From NCBI GenBank assembly GCA_009792885.1, contig WMCF01000008.1:18301434-18365433 (forward strand): DNA of 64,000 bases, in the 5' to 3' direction. A program made the position numbers and the translations under genes. Under the pieces are notes generated by a model, which searched no databases, was not told the DNA's origin, and worked only from the letters and a program-made list of their open reading frames with translations. Numbering within the stretch: the stretch's first letter is position 1; each line of letters begins with the position of its first letter. Of this stretch, positions 27,501 through 39,732 are shown piece after piece. The DNA comes from Eremophila alpestris peregrina (Eukaryota; Chordata; Aves; Passeriformes; Alaudidae).

Positions 27501-30500
27501 CTTGTAAGTGTAGGAGGATGTATAGAGAAATTAAATGTCATTTGCAAATGTGGGAAGACAATCCTGTTGTGATACCAGCAGGAAATGGAGATCAAGTCTG
27601 TTTCTACTTAGAGCTAAAAGTGCAACAACTTCATCCATAAATAGCATCCAGGGTTTTTATAAGTTGGGAATAATGTCACTTCTTTTTGGAGTTAACATCT
27701 AATGCAGTACTGATGCATCATTATGATCCCTGCACTTTGCAACTTGCACCTGCAGGAGCAACCCACGGAGGGACTGAAGACAGAGCACGATTTTCTGTGT
27801 TGCTGAGGCTATCTGAGGAAAAGGACTGCTCTGAAAGCTGATTTCTCTTGAAAGGTCTTTAATTGAAATTGAAATTGAGCAGCCTGCTGCTACTCCACCA
27901 TCAGCTTGAATTCCTCTCCATATAGGTAGTTACCTACAATAAGGAATGCATTTGTTTACAGTGGTATTGCTCTCTATCCTGAGTCACTACCTGCATCTTT
28001 GTGATGCAAAGTTTGCTAATACAGATATCTATTCTTCATTTCTTTTTACTCTGTCATGAATGTTTCAGGTGAAACCTAAAGAACTAAGTTTTTGTTTAGA
28101 GATTTTTAATTTTTTGTACTCTATTAATTTTTCACTTATTTCCCTCTCAGTTTCTAAATTTCTATTTCCAAATGTTTTCTCAGACTTCTTAGGTGCATTT
28201 AGCTGACAATGTACAAACAAGAAAAACTGCTTGACTTTATATTTTCAAATGGCAATAAGGAAAGAAAAGCAAGATTTTTCTTTTTTATTTTTTTCAATAG
28301 ATGATGCTAAACCCTTCCAAAATAGATTGTGCAGTAGTTTGATTGTTCTTCTTACTTCTTTTAAACTTATTTTGATTATTAAACACATTGTGACATGCTG
28401 GTAGCCTTTGCTGATAATATAAGTCCTTATTCTCAGGAGGCATCCAAAGAGCAACTTTTGGATTTTCAGGTCTGAAGATGATGGAAATCTGCTTTCAGAT
28501 TCCAAAGACAGAACTGTTTGAGCAAAAGCTCTTTTAACTCCTTTAATGAGAGATGTCAAAAATGAAAGGATACACATGGTATTCACTTCTGATCAAGGTT
28601 CGATATCCCTGACACAGGAGTTCTTTTCAAACAACATCAGAAAACAGATGGTAAGAAACCTGCCAAAGGGAGCATATCATAGATCAATTTAAAAACAAGC
28701 TGAAAAACAAAACATCTAAGTTTGCTTGTAAAGAAAAATATGGGGTTTTTTTTAATCTATGCAATATGTTTTTATTAAAGTTCACACTTGATTAAAATTA
28801 CAATGTTAGGTTTGCACATTTAACCTATAACATTTGGCAGTGTGAAAAACATTTGGGCTGACACAAAAATATAAACATTTACAGGCTCATGCATTTTATT
28901 CCCAGTAGATTCTGGGAATAAAAACCAAGAACACAAGCATCTGAGAGAAAATAATAATATAAATAATAATAACCATAAAAAAGTTAAACCAAATCAAGAA
29001 TTCAGTTTTAATAACTGAATCTGTTTTTCACTTGGAGACTAATTGAGTAACTCATCTAGAGTGGATCCCAGAAACTGTCCAACAATAAATATCATAACAT
29101 AGACACTTAAGAATGCTTTTTTGCTGTAGAGTTATGAAACTAAGAAAGAGAAAAAAAAATAACTACAGTTGAAGAATTTATAAAACTTTCTAAACCTTCC
29201 GTTTCTATCATGTATGAACATGTTGTTTCTTCTACAGAGTTAGAATCAAGGCTTTCGGGAAAGCAAGAACCCTTTTCACCAGCTTTTGTAGACTTGATTA
29301 CTGGATGCATTGTGATGCTAAACCCCATGGATTAATGTTGGCTATAAAACCTGCATTGCTTAGATGTGGATTTTGAAAGTAAAACCAGCAAAATAGATTT
29401 TTTAGAACTTGTAAGTTTGAGTGCATGAATATTTAATATTGTTACAAATATCTAATCTCATGATGCTCCATGTGAATATACTCACTCTTCACATATACTG
29501 ATTTCATAATCCAGATGAAGTATTTTCAGTCTGTTATCTGCTTGCAAATTGTAATATTTGAAAGTACCTCAGTGCTTGTCACATTGGTCTTTTGCTTTTT
29601 TAGAGATTGAATGAACATTTTAAAAGTTTATTTCAGAGGTTAAACAAAATTGGAAAAAAATTGTTACTCTTGTGTAAAGCTGAGAGTTCTCATTGTCATC
29701 TACTCTTCAATCATCAACTTTTTTCAATCATCATGTTTGAACATTCAGTAACAACTAAATTCCTTTAATAACAAAAAACAAAGTTTAAATTATACCTGGA
29801 ATGTAAATTTTGTTCCCTCCTCCACAAATCCATTTTAATAAATTTACGTTAATAAATTCCTAAATTGTATTTTGATCATTAATTCTTTGCAAACTTTTAC
29901 TGTAGCTCTTGCAAAGAACTTCAATAGCATAGACTTTAGAAGTGTTTTAACAGCAAGACAGATACATGCCAACTATTATAATCTCCTGAAAAAGGTCTTA
30001 TCTACTGATTTTATCCTTTAGAAGGCAAAGATCTGGGGGTTTTTTTGAAGTTACCTCTATACCCATATTGAGTTGGTCAATGTTTGGTTAAAAAAATGGG
30101 GAAGAATCACAAACACTTTAATTCAGGCATATTTAAATGGAGACTTTTCAATTATTATTTTGAAAGAAATAAGTTCATTTTTGTTGGGAAGCAATGTATT
30201 TTTAATAAGCATATGGAACATAAAATATATTCTCTAATCCAAAATATTTCCAGTTAACCAGCGAAGCTACAATAGAATACAAACTGCTGCAAGAACAGTC
30301 TTATGTGTGTATTGGATACAATCTGTCCTCATGTAAACCCATATATTTTTGATCTGCCCTCTTTTTCAAACCTTAAATCACTGAAGAAAAATCTCTACAT
30401 TTTCTGCTTGGAGCTAGTTCTATTGCATTAAATTCCCTGCATTCAGTCAATGTGCCTTTCATATTCCTTTCAATAGATATCTCAAGTGAGTAGAAAATGT

Positions 30501-30720
30501 TGTTGATATTATGACACCTGTGTTATACACTGAGCAAAGAATAAAACATTTCTGTGTTTCCCAGCTGCCACTATAAAACTAAAACTACTGAAGAAAATAT
30601 ACTTTGGCAACCTGCCTTTCTCAAAAAATTAAATTATATGAAACACACCAGAGAATCAGAGAAGACCAACTGAATAAATGGTGTCCTTCATAATTGAGAT
30701 CTTAACATCTAGGTGATCTT

Positions 30721-30721
<1 letters not shown>
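24541..30721. other. Long stretch without supported genes
   Basis: About 6.2 kb of mostly unique AT-rich DNA. A splice-donor-like ACAG|GTAAGT sits near 25520 after a GC-richer patch, but no reading frame persuades me. The 113-codon minus-strand frame at 28245-28586 has no motif. AAT/ATA-rich runs occur at 28950-28975. A perfect hairpin is listed separately at 28894-28923. Confidence 0.45.
28894..28923. repeat. Perfect 11-bp hairpin
   Basis: TTTTATTCCCA and its exact reverse complement TGGGAATAAAA flank an 8-base loop. The right arm contains AATAAA on the plus strand, and the left arm contains it on the minus strand. No function can be assigned from sequence. Confidence 0.6.

Positions 30722-30776
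<55 letters not shown>
30722..30776 (+). repeat. Poly-A run of 55 bases
   Basis: An uninterrupted A55 lies between CTTC and GCCGCC. It could be the tail of a retrocopy inserted on the plus strand or an expanded mononucleotide run. I see no recognisable retrocopy in the bases before it. The lysine-rich frame running through it is an artefact of translating A bases. Confidence 0.95.
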
Positions 30777-30777
<1 letters not shown>

Positions 30778-31084
30778 CCGCCAAAAAAGATTTTGTACTG
30801 GAACACTTAAAGATAACACAAGAAAGCTAAATAACAGCCCTTTTACAGCACCAAAGGGAGCTTTAAGCCTTGATTGCAAAGCTCATTTTTCCACGTATAG
30901 GTCACTATGTCATTGCCTTACATTCACAGTGAACTCTATTCAGCTGTCCCTTCTGATGAACAGACACGCACAGAAGCTCTCTATTTGGTGATGATTCATC
31001 TGTGTCATCTCACAAAGAATATCAGTACCACTTTATTTCTGTGAACAATTTGTCATGTTTGCTCTTAGGTGAACTGTGATTCAT

Positions 31085-31423
31085 GGATGCCAGCATTTCT
31101 TTTTCTTCCTTTCTATGGGAAATCAGAGTATTTCTCTGGTTCTCCTGGATGGGCAGGAGCCTGGACGGGGGGGTGAATCCTCCCTATCCTGTGCCTGAAA
31201 CAGGGATAGTTTTTGATCTCAGCCCATGGGAAGAGCATGTCAGGGTTGTCTGAGGATCTGGAGGTCACAAGGGTTTGATTTGTGTGTTTCTTATTATATC
31301 ACTGGGTGCATAAATGTTAGTTTTAGATTTTTCTCTATTCTTAATATTGGACTAAGATGGAGGCAGATGTGCAGATAAGTGCACGTTTCTGTCTTCCTCT
31401 TTCTCTTCCTTTCAGCAAAGGGT
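31085..31423 (+). mobile_element. Possible 3' internal part of an ERVK-like provirus
   Basis: The segment directly upstream of the LTR at 31424 is locally GC-richer than its surroundings (GGATGGGCAGGAGCCTGGAC, CAGCCCATGGGAAGAGCATG, GATGGAGGCAGATGTGCAG). Its position, and a resemblance to sequence I associate with such elements, suggest a retained 3' end of an internal region, including a purine-rich AGCAAAGGG just before the LTR. All frames are broken and no gene is intact. The left boundary is a guess. Confidence 0.35.
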
Positions 31424-31738
31424 TGTGGGTTCTTAGGATTGGTGAAGGTAAAATTTCACTGCATGACATGGGTTTTAGTTATTAGTGTTTAGAAGAAAAC
31501 AATGTTCACATAATTTAGATTATAAAAGTCCAGGTGCTGTCGTAGGCACAAGAGAATCCATTTTTCCATCTGCCTGTGAACTTCACGCTAGACAGAAAGA
31601 ACTTAGAGATAAGATTTGTAAAATAAACATCTGCTGTCCGCAACCCAGATGTTCTCCGACTCCTTCTTTCAAGCATGAAGAGGTGAGAAGAAAGATTTTA
31701 CATTGCCGGGGTTAATCTCAGGAGAGATAACTCCGACA
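31424..31738 (+). mobile_element. ERVK-like LTR
   Basis: It begins TGTGGG and ends with ATAACTCCGACA, the TG...CA ends expected of an LTR of about 315 bp. Inside are a TATA box (TATAAAAG at 31521-31528), a poly-A signal (AATAAA at 31622-31627) and the conserved downstream block ATCTGCTGTCCGCAACCCAG ... GAGAAGAAAGATTTTACATTG. The same block occurs on the minus strand at 46408-46532. No primer-binding site follows, so this is a 3' or solo LTR. The 5' end could instead be at 31443. The 76-codon frame at 31485-31715 lies inside the LTR and is not a gene. Confidence 0.75.
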
Positions 31739-34700
31739 CCTTTCCAGTTTAGCACTCAGTTACTTGCACCTTTCAAAAGTGCAGCTACGGCAAAGTTTGT
31801 TTGGGCAGAGCAGTTTGCTGCTGTAGGGTGCAGGGATACTGGGCAATATGGATCAAGAGTTTCACCTCTTTTCAAAAGAAATAAAGTCCAAGAAAGTAGA
31901 GAAAACTAGACTCAAGTTAATAAATTTTCTTTCCTGAAAATCAAGGTTTGTGAGTATGTGATTAGCAGAAGAGCTGTGCTAAAGCTATTTGCTGGTGGAA
32001 TTACTTAGGACTGAAACTTCTATTGAATAAAAATGAGGCTTTTTGTTCAATGAAATAAAATAATTTATAAAGTCAGGACAATATTATAATAAAAATGTGT
32101 TATTAATTAATTGCATCTGGTCGTTTAAATGCTTGTGATTACTCATGTTTGTATGGCCAGAACAGAAAGGTGATATTCCGAAAAAAAATAAAGGCCTCCT
32201 AGAAATATACAAAGGATTGGAATAAAAGCCAATTAATTGAATTTATAAATTTCTTTGCATTCCCCAAGAGGCACTAATGATCATTATTTATGTCTTCTTA
32301 GCATTCAGTCTCAGAGATCTAGAAAACAGAGAGCCTTTTTTTCTCTGAAGAGGAGATATGAGAGCAGGATAAGAACAAGATTCTGACTCCAGAAAAATTC
32401 AAAATCTTGCTAAATTACCTCTTCTGAGTAAATTTTTCCAGATGAAAAGAGAGATTGTGATGCAAATTGACTTTGCATTATATGGTCATTATCCAGTGTG
32501 ATTGTGGTCATGTTCTAAACAATGAAGGTCTGCCTCTTAACTGAGCTAGTAACGTTTGGACAGTCTATCAGGATAAACCATAGCTGTTCTACTGCAATTA
32601 CTGTGTACAGATAAGTGCTCATAACACCCTCTCATTGCCTTTAATTAAACTATTAGTAGATTCTGCAGAAGGTTTTCTTCATGTTATATATATAGCTTAC
32701 TTAATGGCAGAGAGGAATGATGCTGTGAAAGCACAGTGAGCAGTGCTGCTCAGCAGTACCTTCAATTGGACGTTCCATTAGTAATTGCCTGCTTCCTAAG
32801 ATCTAGTTAGATCTTACCTCAAAAGTGTCCCCCTGAAATTCACTGAAGATTTTTTTTCTGACTGATTATCCTGTTTCTCCTAATGATTAGCCCCTGCAGA
32901 AAGGCTTTCTACTATATTCTCAGGGGAGAATTTTTTTTCCTTAACGTATGTCTTAGGACATTCAGACATGAAGATAAAACAACAAGCATTGCCAAATGTG
33001 TTCTGATCTGTACAGAGAAGGATTAAAGACTTGAAGCCATAACAAGGAGTGGAACAGGCTTCCTGATCAGAGTCACTTAAGCCTTGTAACTGAAGAAAAT
33101 GTTTAACTTAAATATTGAAAGTTTCCTATTTTCTTTTGCTTGTTATATTCACAACTCTTACTGCCCATACTGCTCTACTATATAGAAGATAAAAATTGAA
33201 TGCATGTGCTTATCCCTTCATAATTAAAAAGGGAATTTGCATGTGAGGGTTTGCTTCAATAACTAAAACAAAGTATTTCTCCCTTTGTTCCAGGCATTAG
33301 AACAGTCGAATAGACTTTTAATATAAATGGCCTAAAGCATCTCGTGGATTATATAATACATAATACAAAGATGAGTAGCGTAGTAAGACTACTCTGACTA
33401 TTCTATTAAAATCCTCAGAAATCTTTTCAAAAATCATAATTACAGTAATAGTTATGTCAGTTTTGCAAAGGAGAAACAGAACAAAAATACACAAAAACAG
33501 AACAAAGAAAATAGTACCACTGTTAACAGCCTATGCATATTTTTCCTTTGGCATATTATGTGAAATGAAACATTAAACCCATGAAAAATGACTCTTAAAG
33601 TGGGACTGTATAATGTGTCCATCTTCTCTTTTCTTTAGAAATTTATACCAAAAATCATCACATTTACACTAAGTTGTCTAAGTAGTAGCATATATTTTAG
33701 AAGTTTAATCTAAAATATTAAAGTATTAATTATTAATTATTTTAGATCAATTTTTAATCTAAAATATTAAAATATATCACTATATATTTCTGCAACAATT
33801 CAAGTGATTTTTGACAGAAGATTCTGCATTTAGTGCTGCAACTTTCAGTTACTGTTGTTTGAAATCTTGTGTTGTTTATTTTCAGGATTTAGAAAATCAG
33901 TATAAACAGTGTATAAACAGTGCTTGCACTTTCTTTTGCTTTTAATGCTGTTGCCATGCATAATAATAACTCATCACTCATTAACACCTTCAGAAACAAA
34001 CATTTGGAATACCGCTTGGGACAATTTTACACAAAATTTCAAACTCCAGAAAAGTATGAGCTAAATTCCCAAATTTCAAAAGTAAGATCTTAGGAAAAAG
34101 TGATATTCAGAAAACCAAATCTAAGCAAGAGATCATTAATGTTTTCTTATTCTGAGGTTTTGGTATTTCTTTTTAACTTTGTTGCACCATAGATATTAAG
34201 CTTGGTAGCATGAATGTCTCAGTTTTTCTGAATTTTCAAAATATACAAGAACAACTTATCTATACAGACAGATACATAGCAGAAATAAAATGTAGAAAAT
34301 GTTGAATATTTTTATTTGGGTTGTGTTATTAAGTACATCATGATAAATGGAGAAGAGTGAAAGACAGAACAAACTGAAAGATAATCATTGAGATCCAATG
34401 AGTTTTACATATGCAATTAAAATTCTTAGGTGACAGTGTCACGACTTTTTAAGACAGGTGATTCAACATTATTGTTCAAGAAAAAGGATGGATCTGGTTA
34501 CTGACTATGTAGTCACTTTAGTTGGGCTGATATGCATCTTCATTATGTGAATTATCTCAGTATTTGGGCAATTCCTTTTATTAAAAATTCACAAAATGTA
34601 AGTTTTTGGAGTCTCAGTAAGGTGAGGCTGTTGAAGAGATGTGAAGATTGATGTAGTGAAGAACTTTGGAGTGCAAATGTCCATTGACATTTGAGTTAAC

Positions 34701-35720
34701 TGACAAAGGGACCAGGGAATTATTTAACTACTACTGCTTCAAAAGGTCTAGGTTCATGATGACCATGTGTGCAGAAACAAGACTAATTCATACTCCTGTG
34801 ACATTTGGCTTCATCTGATATCCAGGATTCAACTGGCAGAAGTGCTTCACTAGCCTGAATTTAGTATTATTGAGTTATATTCCAATGTAAATTATGTTAG
34901 AACAAGAAACAGAAGGACAACAGGCTTATGACCCACATTTGTAAAAGTGCAAATATTTCCTCTTTTGTCCTGAACTCCTTCCTGTTTTCAAATAACACTA
35001 AATTAATAAAATGAAATGTTTGTGCCAAATGTTTAGGCAGATAAGATGTCTCCATCAAACACAATATCTGGAGCTGAATTAAGTGGATGAACATCCTGGT
35101 CTTGTCTCAAATTCAATTATTCAACAGAGCACTGTTATGCAACCCCTCTGTTTTATGGCAATAGCCTTTAGTAAACCCATAGAAAATGCTGAAATTTTCA
35201 GTAGAGTAAGATACTGCTAAAGTAGTAAGGAGATTTTATTTCTTGTGCCAATTCTATTGTTTCAATAACTTCTGTCAAATCCAATATGATTTTTTGTCCT
35301 TTCCTTCAGCTGTTTTCTTGTAAACCATAATAATCCACTCCATAAAGATCAGTTAATTTATTTTCATCCAAAGACAAAATCAACTTTTGATCCACAACAA
35401 TTAATTTCAGTCTGGTTCTAAGGTTAAGCTTGTTTCTCATGAACTTGAAAGTTAGGAGAATCACAGAAATTAGAGTTAGATGATTAGCAACATGCTTCTT
35501 ATTTATATCTTTCACACTCAATAAATGACTCATTAAATATTTTGGGCCTGATCACTGCACAGCACTTAAACACCTTCTCACATTTAAGAAAGCCAGAATG
35601 TCTAAGACAGTGAACTAAAAATCAAATGAATATTTATATTTTACAAAGTGGGATGATTTCACCAGCTTCATTTATGTGCATGCTGACATGAATATGCAAA
35701 ATTATGCTGGGCAATTGATA
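31739..35720. other. Unannotated AT-rich sequence
   Basis: No supported gene. The 65- and 75-codon minus-strand frames at 34897-35094 and 35306-35533 have no motif. Two adjacent copies of TATAAACAGTG are at 33901-33922. Confidence 0.45.
33704..33771. repeat. 19-bp direct repeat with internal inverted arm
   Basis: TTTAATCTAAAATATTAAA occurs at 33704-33722 and again at 33753-33771. Between them ATTTTAGAT is the exact reverse complement of ATCTAAAAT in the second copy, so the block can also fold as a hairpin. Extremely AT-rich; probably neutral. Confidence 0.6.
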
Positions 35721-36225
35721 TCATAGAATCATAGAATGATTTGGGTTGGAATGGACCTTAAAGGTCATCTGGGTCCAACCCTCCTGACATAGCAGGGACC
35801 CCTTCCACTAGACCAGGTTGCTCAGAGCCTCATCCAACTTGACCTTGAACACTTTCAGAGATGGGGCATCCAAAACTTCTCTGGGCAAGCTGTTCCATTG
35901 CCTCACCACCCTCACAGCCAAGAGCTTCTTTCTGATATCGAATCTCATCCACTCTCACTTTGAAGCCATTCCCCCTTGTCCTGTCACTACGTGCTCTAGA
36001 AAGTCCCTCTAGCATTCTTGTAGGCGCTCTTCAGCTACTGGAAGGACACAAATGGGTCATCTGCAGCCTTCTCTTTTACAGGCTGAACAATCCAATTCTC
36101 TTAGTCTTTGTCAGAAAGGTGCTCCATCCCACGAATCAACTTGGTGGCCTTTCTCTGGACTTGCTCTGACAGTTCAATGCCCTTCCCCTGCGAGGGATCC
36201 CAGAGATGGACACAGCTCTGGACTA
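35721..36225 (-). mobile_element. CR1 LINE 3' fragment, best-preserved copy here
   Basis: The + strand starts TCATAGAATCATAGAATGAT then GGTTGGAATGGACCTTAAAG, GTCCAACCCTCCTGACATAG and CTTCCACTAGACCAGGTTGC, an almost canonical reverse-complement CR1 3' end. It runs on through GGGCAAGCTGTTCCATTGCC and AGAGCTTCTTTCTGATATCG to CACAGCTCTGGA, about 500 bp. It is the least diverged copy in the window, suggesting later insertion than the others. The plus and minus frames inside are not genes. Confidence 0.95.
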
Positions 36226-38860
36226 TGTACATGAGAATATTAACATTGAATAAACCAATTATATTTTACTAAGATACCATATTTCTAAACAGAATTTAGT
36301 CAAAGAAAATCTTCTTGATTATTGAGGAAATACATGGCAAGACAAAGGCTGAATCAATTTTGATTAAAAGCAGATGTGATGTTTAGCTGGTTGAATATTA
36401 GAAAAGAATATTTATCAGATATATGGGAACTCAGTGTTCACACATAAATTTCCTACATAAACTATAGCTGGGAATGGTTTATTTAAAAAATGGGCTAGTA
36501 TCTTTAACCTTATAGTTTTAAAATATATACTTTAATTGCAATATTTAGTATTTTAAAAAATATTTCATATGCAATTTTAAAAGAATGGGCCAACCTTTTT
36601 TGTATTTTGATATCTATTCCATTCTTAGTTCTTCCATGTGGGTTGCTACCACTTTAAAGTGATATGGACCTGCTGAACAAAGCTATTGAACAGCAGTAAA
36701 ATCACAGTGTTAAGGTTTACTATCAACTATCAAAGAGGAGATGTGGCAAGTTATTAGCACTTTGATTCAGCATTTCTCTGGCAAACTGTCATGAGAACAA
36801 TGAGGCAGAACATCTATTGTAAGGATAATTAGAATAATGAAAATATGAAATGATACAGATGTAATTGCCATCCATTATAATTTTAAAATTAACTTATAAT
36901 TTGTCTCATCCTCATTGAGCAGTGTAAAATATTTAAGGAGATGGAAAAAAAAAAGAATTCACAGCTATATTTTGTAATATTTATTTGGATTGTCATGAAA
37001 TTTCTAAACCCATCACTAACCCAAGCTGGCAACATGAAATTACATTTATCAACCTTGTTGTTAATGTCTAATACTGGTATTTACACATATGATGTGTAAA
37101 ATGCCAATGTGCAAGAAATGAAATAATTATATAGAGCAATAATGTAATAATTATGTCATCTTATGCAATATAATAATAATAATTATGCAAGTTAGAACAT
37201 TTGAGGATAAAATATTATTTCAATCTGAAAATATTTGCTGTAAATTTTAAATGAAAGTGTTGTTAATTTCCAGGATGTAGCCCTGTGCTTCCATTTTTCC
37301 AAAATATTTGCTTTGAATTCAATTTCCTGAATAACTTACTTCATGATTTTATTTTCTGCATAATAATAATATATATAATGAACCTGGATAATGAAATCAT
37401 GATAAATAGCAGAAATTAAGGGTGAACAAAATCAGAAGAGAGTTTTTACTCCCACCTCCTTTGTTAATGTTGGGTCAGCCATATCAATTTTAGCCATTTG
37501 TGAACAAACACCTTTACAAGCTGTTCTGAGGAAGAGGATCTGAGGGAGTTGCCACAGCCTCCCAAGAAATGGCTGTAGTACTGCACAGCCCTCACTGCTG
37601 CACATCCCAACACAGACCTGCTCTTCTGCTATTTAATGCCTGATCTGAAAGGAGTTTTGAGAAAGGAAAAAAACTCCTTAAAAGCTATGTTTTATAGATA
37701 TGAGCACTGCTTCTGTCTTTCCCTTTCCTTAATCTAAATATACTTAAACCTTTCATCTTCCTTTCAGTGTTTGATTTTTCCAGACCTTTGAACAGCTTCC
37801 TTCTCCCTCTGAGAAACTCTTTAGTTGAACCCCTCCTTTGAACTTGCTTTGCCCCACATTTGAAATGCCAAGGATTATCAGCTCTGAATGCAGTAAAATC
37901 ACTGTTTTATACACAACATTTCTACTTATGGACCCAAGAATAGTGCTTGATAACTAATGCTGCAACCTGTTACTCTCTAAAAATCCTGTTCTCTGCTGAT
38001 TTAAAATATCCTGTTTTATGTAGCTACTACTAATTTTATCAAGGGTAACAGGAGGAACATGTTTGTATTTAGATTTTCATTTTGCTTGCAATAATTTTTT
38101 TAGTGGATATGTGCATCCAAAACAGTATTAATTTTTTTCCCAGGTGTTTATTAGATGACATTACAATTTCTTTAGCCTTTTGAAGTGGTAAATCTATCCA
38201 GGTAAGGTATTTTAAGAAAATGTGCTTTTTTCTTTAATTTTGAAGCACATGTACAATATAGCAGATAAGTATAATATAAAGAAGATACATTTTATCAGTT
38301 TCTGTGGAATAATATTGTTTTAATAAAATAGTGTCTTTTCAAAGCTGCAGTGAGGAAGGAAAGAAATTTTATTTCATGTTTTCTGGAAAGTTTTTCTCAT
38401 TCAAAGAGTGGATATATTGGCTGAAATCTGTAATGTTTTCTAGTACTATTTTAGCTATTTTAATGCAAATAAGAAACAATCCTCTTCCTCTGAATCAAAA
38501 CTCCAAAGATTTACTACTAACATTTAATTGTGTCCCCCTTTTAAATGGTACAAGAGGCATAGTGCAATGAGGAAATGCCATCTTCACAAGATAAAGAGGT
38601 ACATGATTCAAAAACTGTTTATTAAAATAAATAGCTAAAATGAAAAGAAAGCTCATGAAGAAATTTTTTGAGTTTCTCTTCACAGGGGTCAAGATCTGAA
38701 ATTATGGATAGAAAAGTTTAAAAGTGTATGCACTGATTGGGACAGTAACTTTCAGGAGCCATTTCGCTGCAAAAGCCTTATAGCTCATTAAGCTAAAACA
38801 GTAATTATTGTGTCAAAAAAGAAAACTTCTGCCACTTACATTTAAAGGACAGAGCTGACA
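36226..38860. other. Unannotated AT-rich sequence
   Basis: No supported gene. AAT-rich repeats occur around 37140-37190 and 37362-37380. The 79-codon plus-strand frame at 38331-38570 lacks motifs. Confidence 0.45.
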
Positions 38861-38863
38861 GAA

Positions 38864-39732
38864 TGACTCAGCTACCTCTCCACGCCAGACTCATCTACTT
38901 TAGTTCTTTGTTTACGACTGACTCATTCATATTCAAACACAGAATAGAACTCAATTTTTAAATTAAACCATGCAGAGAAGACAAGTGCCACCAAGTAGCA
39001 ACTTTTACACCTGATGTTGTAAGGGGTGAGCTTTCAGTAGCAGTGACAGAGCACTGTGCAGAAGAGGTGGTGGCTGTCTCCTTGGGGACTGCAGCTGATT
39101 GTCACCTGACTAATTGAAATTCCTCTGCGATGCCAGCTGCTGCTGGGCAGCTCTGGAGCCGATCGTCCTCTCCACTCATCGGTCTGGCAGCTCCTGCGCC
39201 GTCTCAGCCCGAGTCCGAGCGGAGCGAGCTCCCGACAGGAGCATCCCCGGGCACCGTGAGGGCTCCGCGCACGGAGGTGCCATCAGGGCCAGCCCCAGCG
39301 TCTGGCACGGAGCATCTGTCTGTCCGTCTGTCTGTCTGTCCCGTGACTCAGCGCTGCACTGTTTCCGCACTCCTTACCTCAGCCAGAAAGTTTATCTCGC
39401 ACGCCCAGAGATGGAATCAATACATTTAGGATGCACACAAAACATTAGGAGTGCTTACCTAATTAAGTCCCCCACTTTGATTGATAAATGTCACACAAGC
39501 AGTGGCAAGTGAGGAGTCCAACCTAGAAAATAATGTGAAAATTTTGAAAAGGATGTTGAAAATGAGTCATCAGCACTGCATTCTGAGAGTTTGTCTTTTG
39601 TTTGTTTTTTTCATTTCATTTCATTACATTTCCTTTTTTTATGACTGCATTCCCTTGCTTGTTGAGCTATAAAAAAAGAGGACACATTTTGCCTGTTTAT
39701 ACTCTGCTCACTCCAAGATGTTAACTGAGTCA
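38864..39732. promoter_or_regulatory. Cluster of five AP-1/NF-E2 type sites
   Basis: TGACTCA occurs at 38864-38870, 38919-38925 and 39344-39350; TGAGTCA at 39563-39569 and 39726-39732. Two of them continue as TGACTCAGC, the half-site preferred by NF-E2/Maf-type factors. About 0.1 such 7-mers would be expected by chance in this length. The cluster surrounds the only CpG-dense segment of the window, which fits a promoter or enhancer. Binding is inferred, not shown. Confidence 0.5.
39128..39405. promoter_or_regulatory. CpG island, candidate promoter/first exon
   Basis: About two dozen CpGs occur in under 300 bp, whereas flanking kilobases have almost none. The segment is GC-rich (for example GTCCGAGCGGAGCGAGCTCC) and contains a TCTG tetranucleotide run at 39317-39338. 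Such islands in bird DNA usually mark transcription start regions. Direction is not obvious: the minus strand has a strong donor CTGAG|GTAAGG (GT at 39377-39376), while plus-strand frames of 99 and 132 codons are open but composition-driven. I therefore call a regulatory region rather than a coding gene. Confidence 0.5.

Noticed and set aside
27735..27850. Short GC-richer patch with CTGCAGGAGCAACCCACGGA, resembling ERVL LTR words
   Set aside because: Only one word matches; no further LTR landmarks follow.
30713..30991. 92-codon plus-strand frame with a lysine run
   Set aside because: The lysines are the A55 tract being translated; no domain follows.
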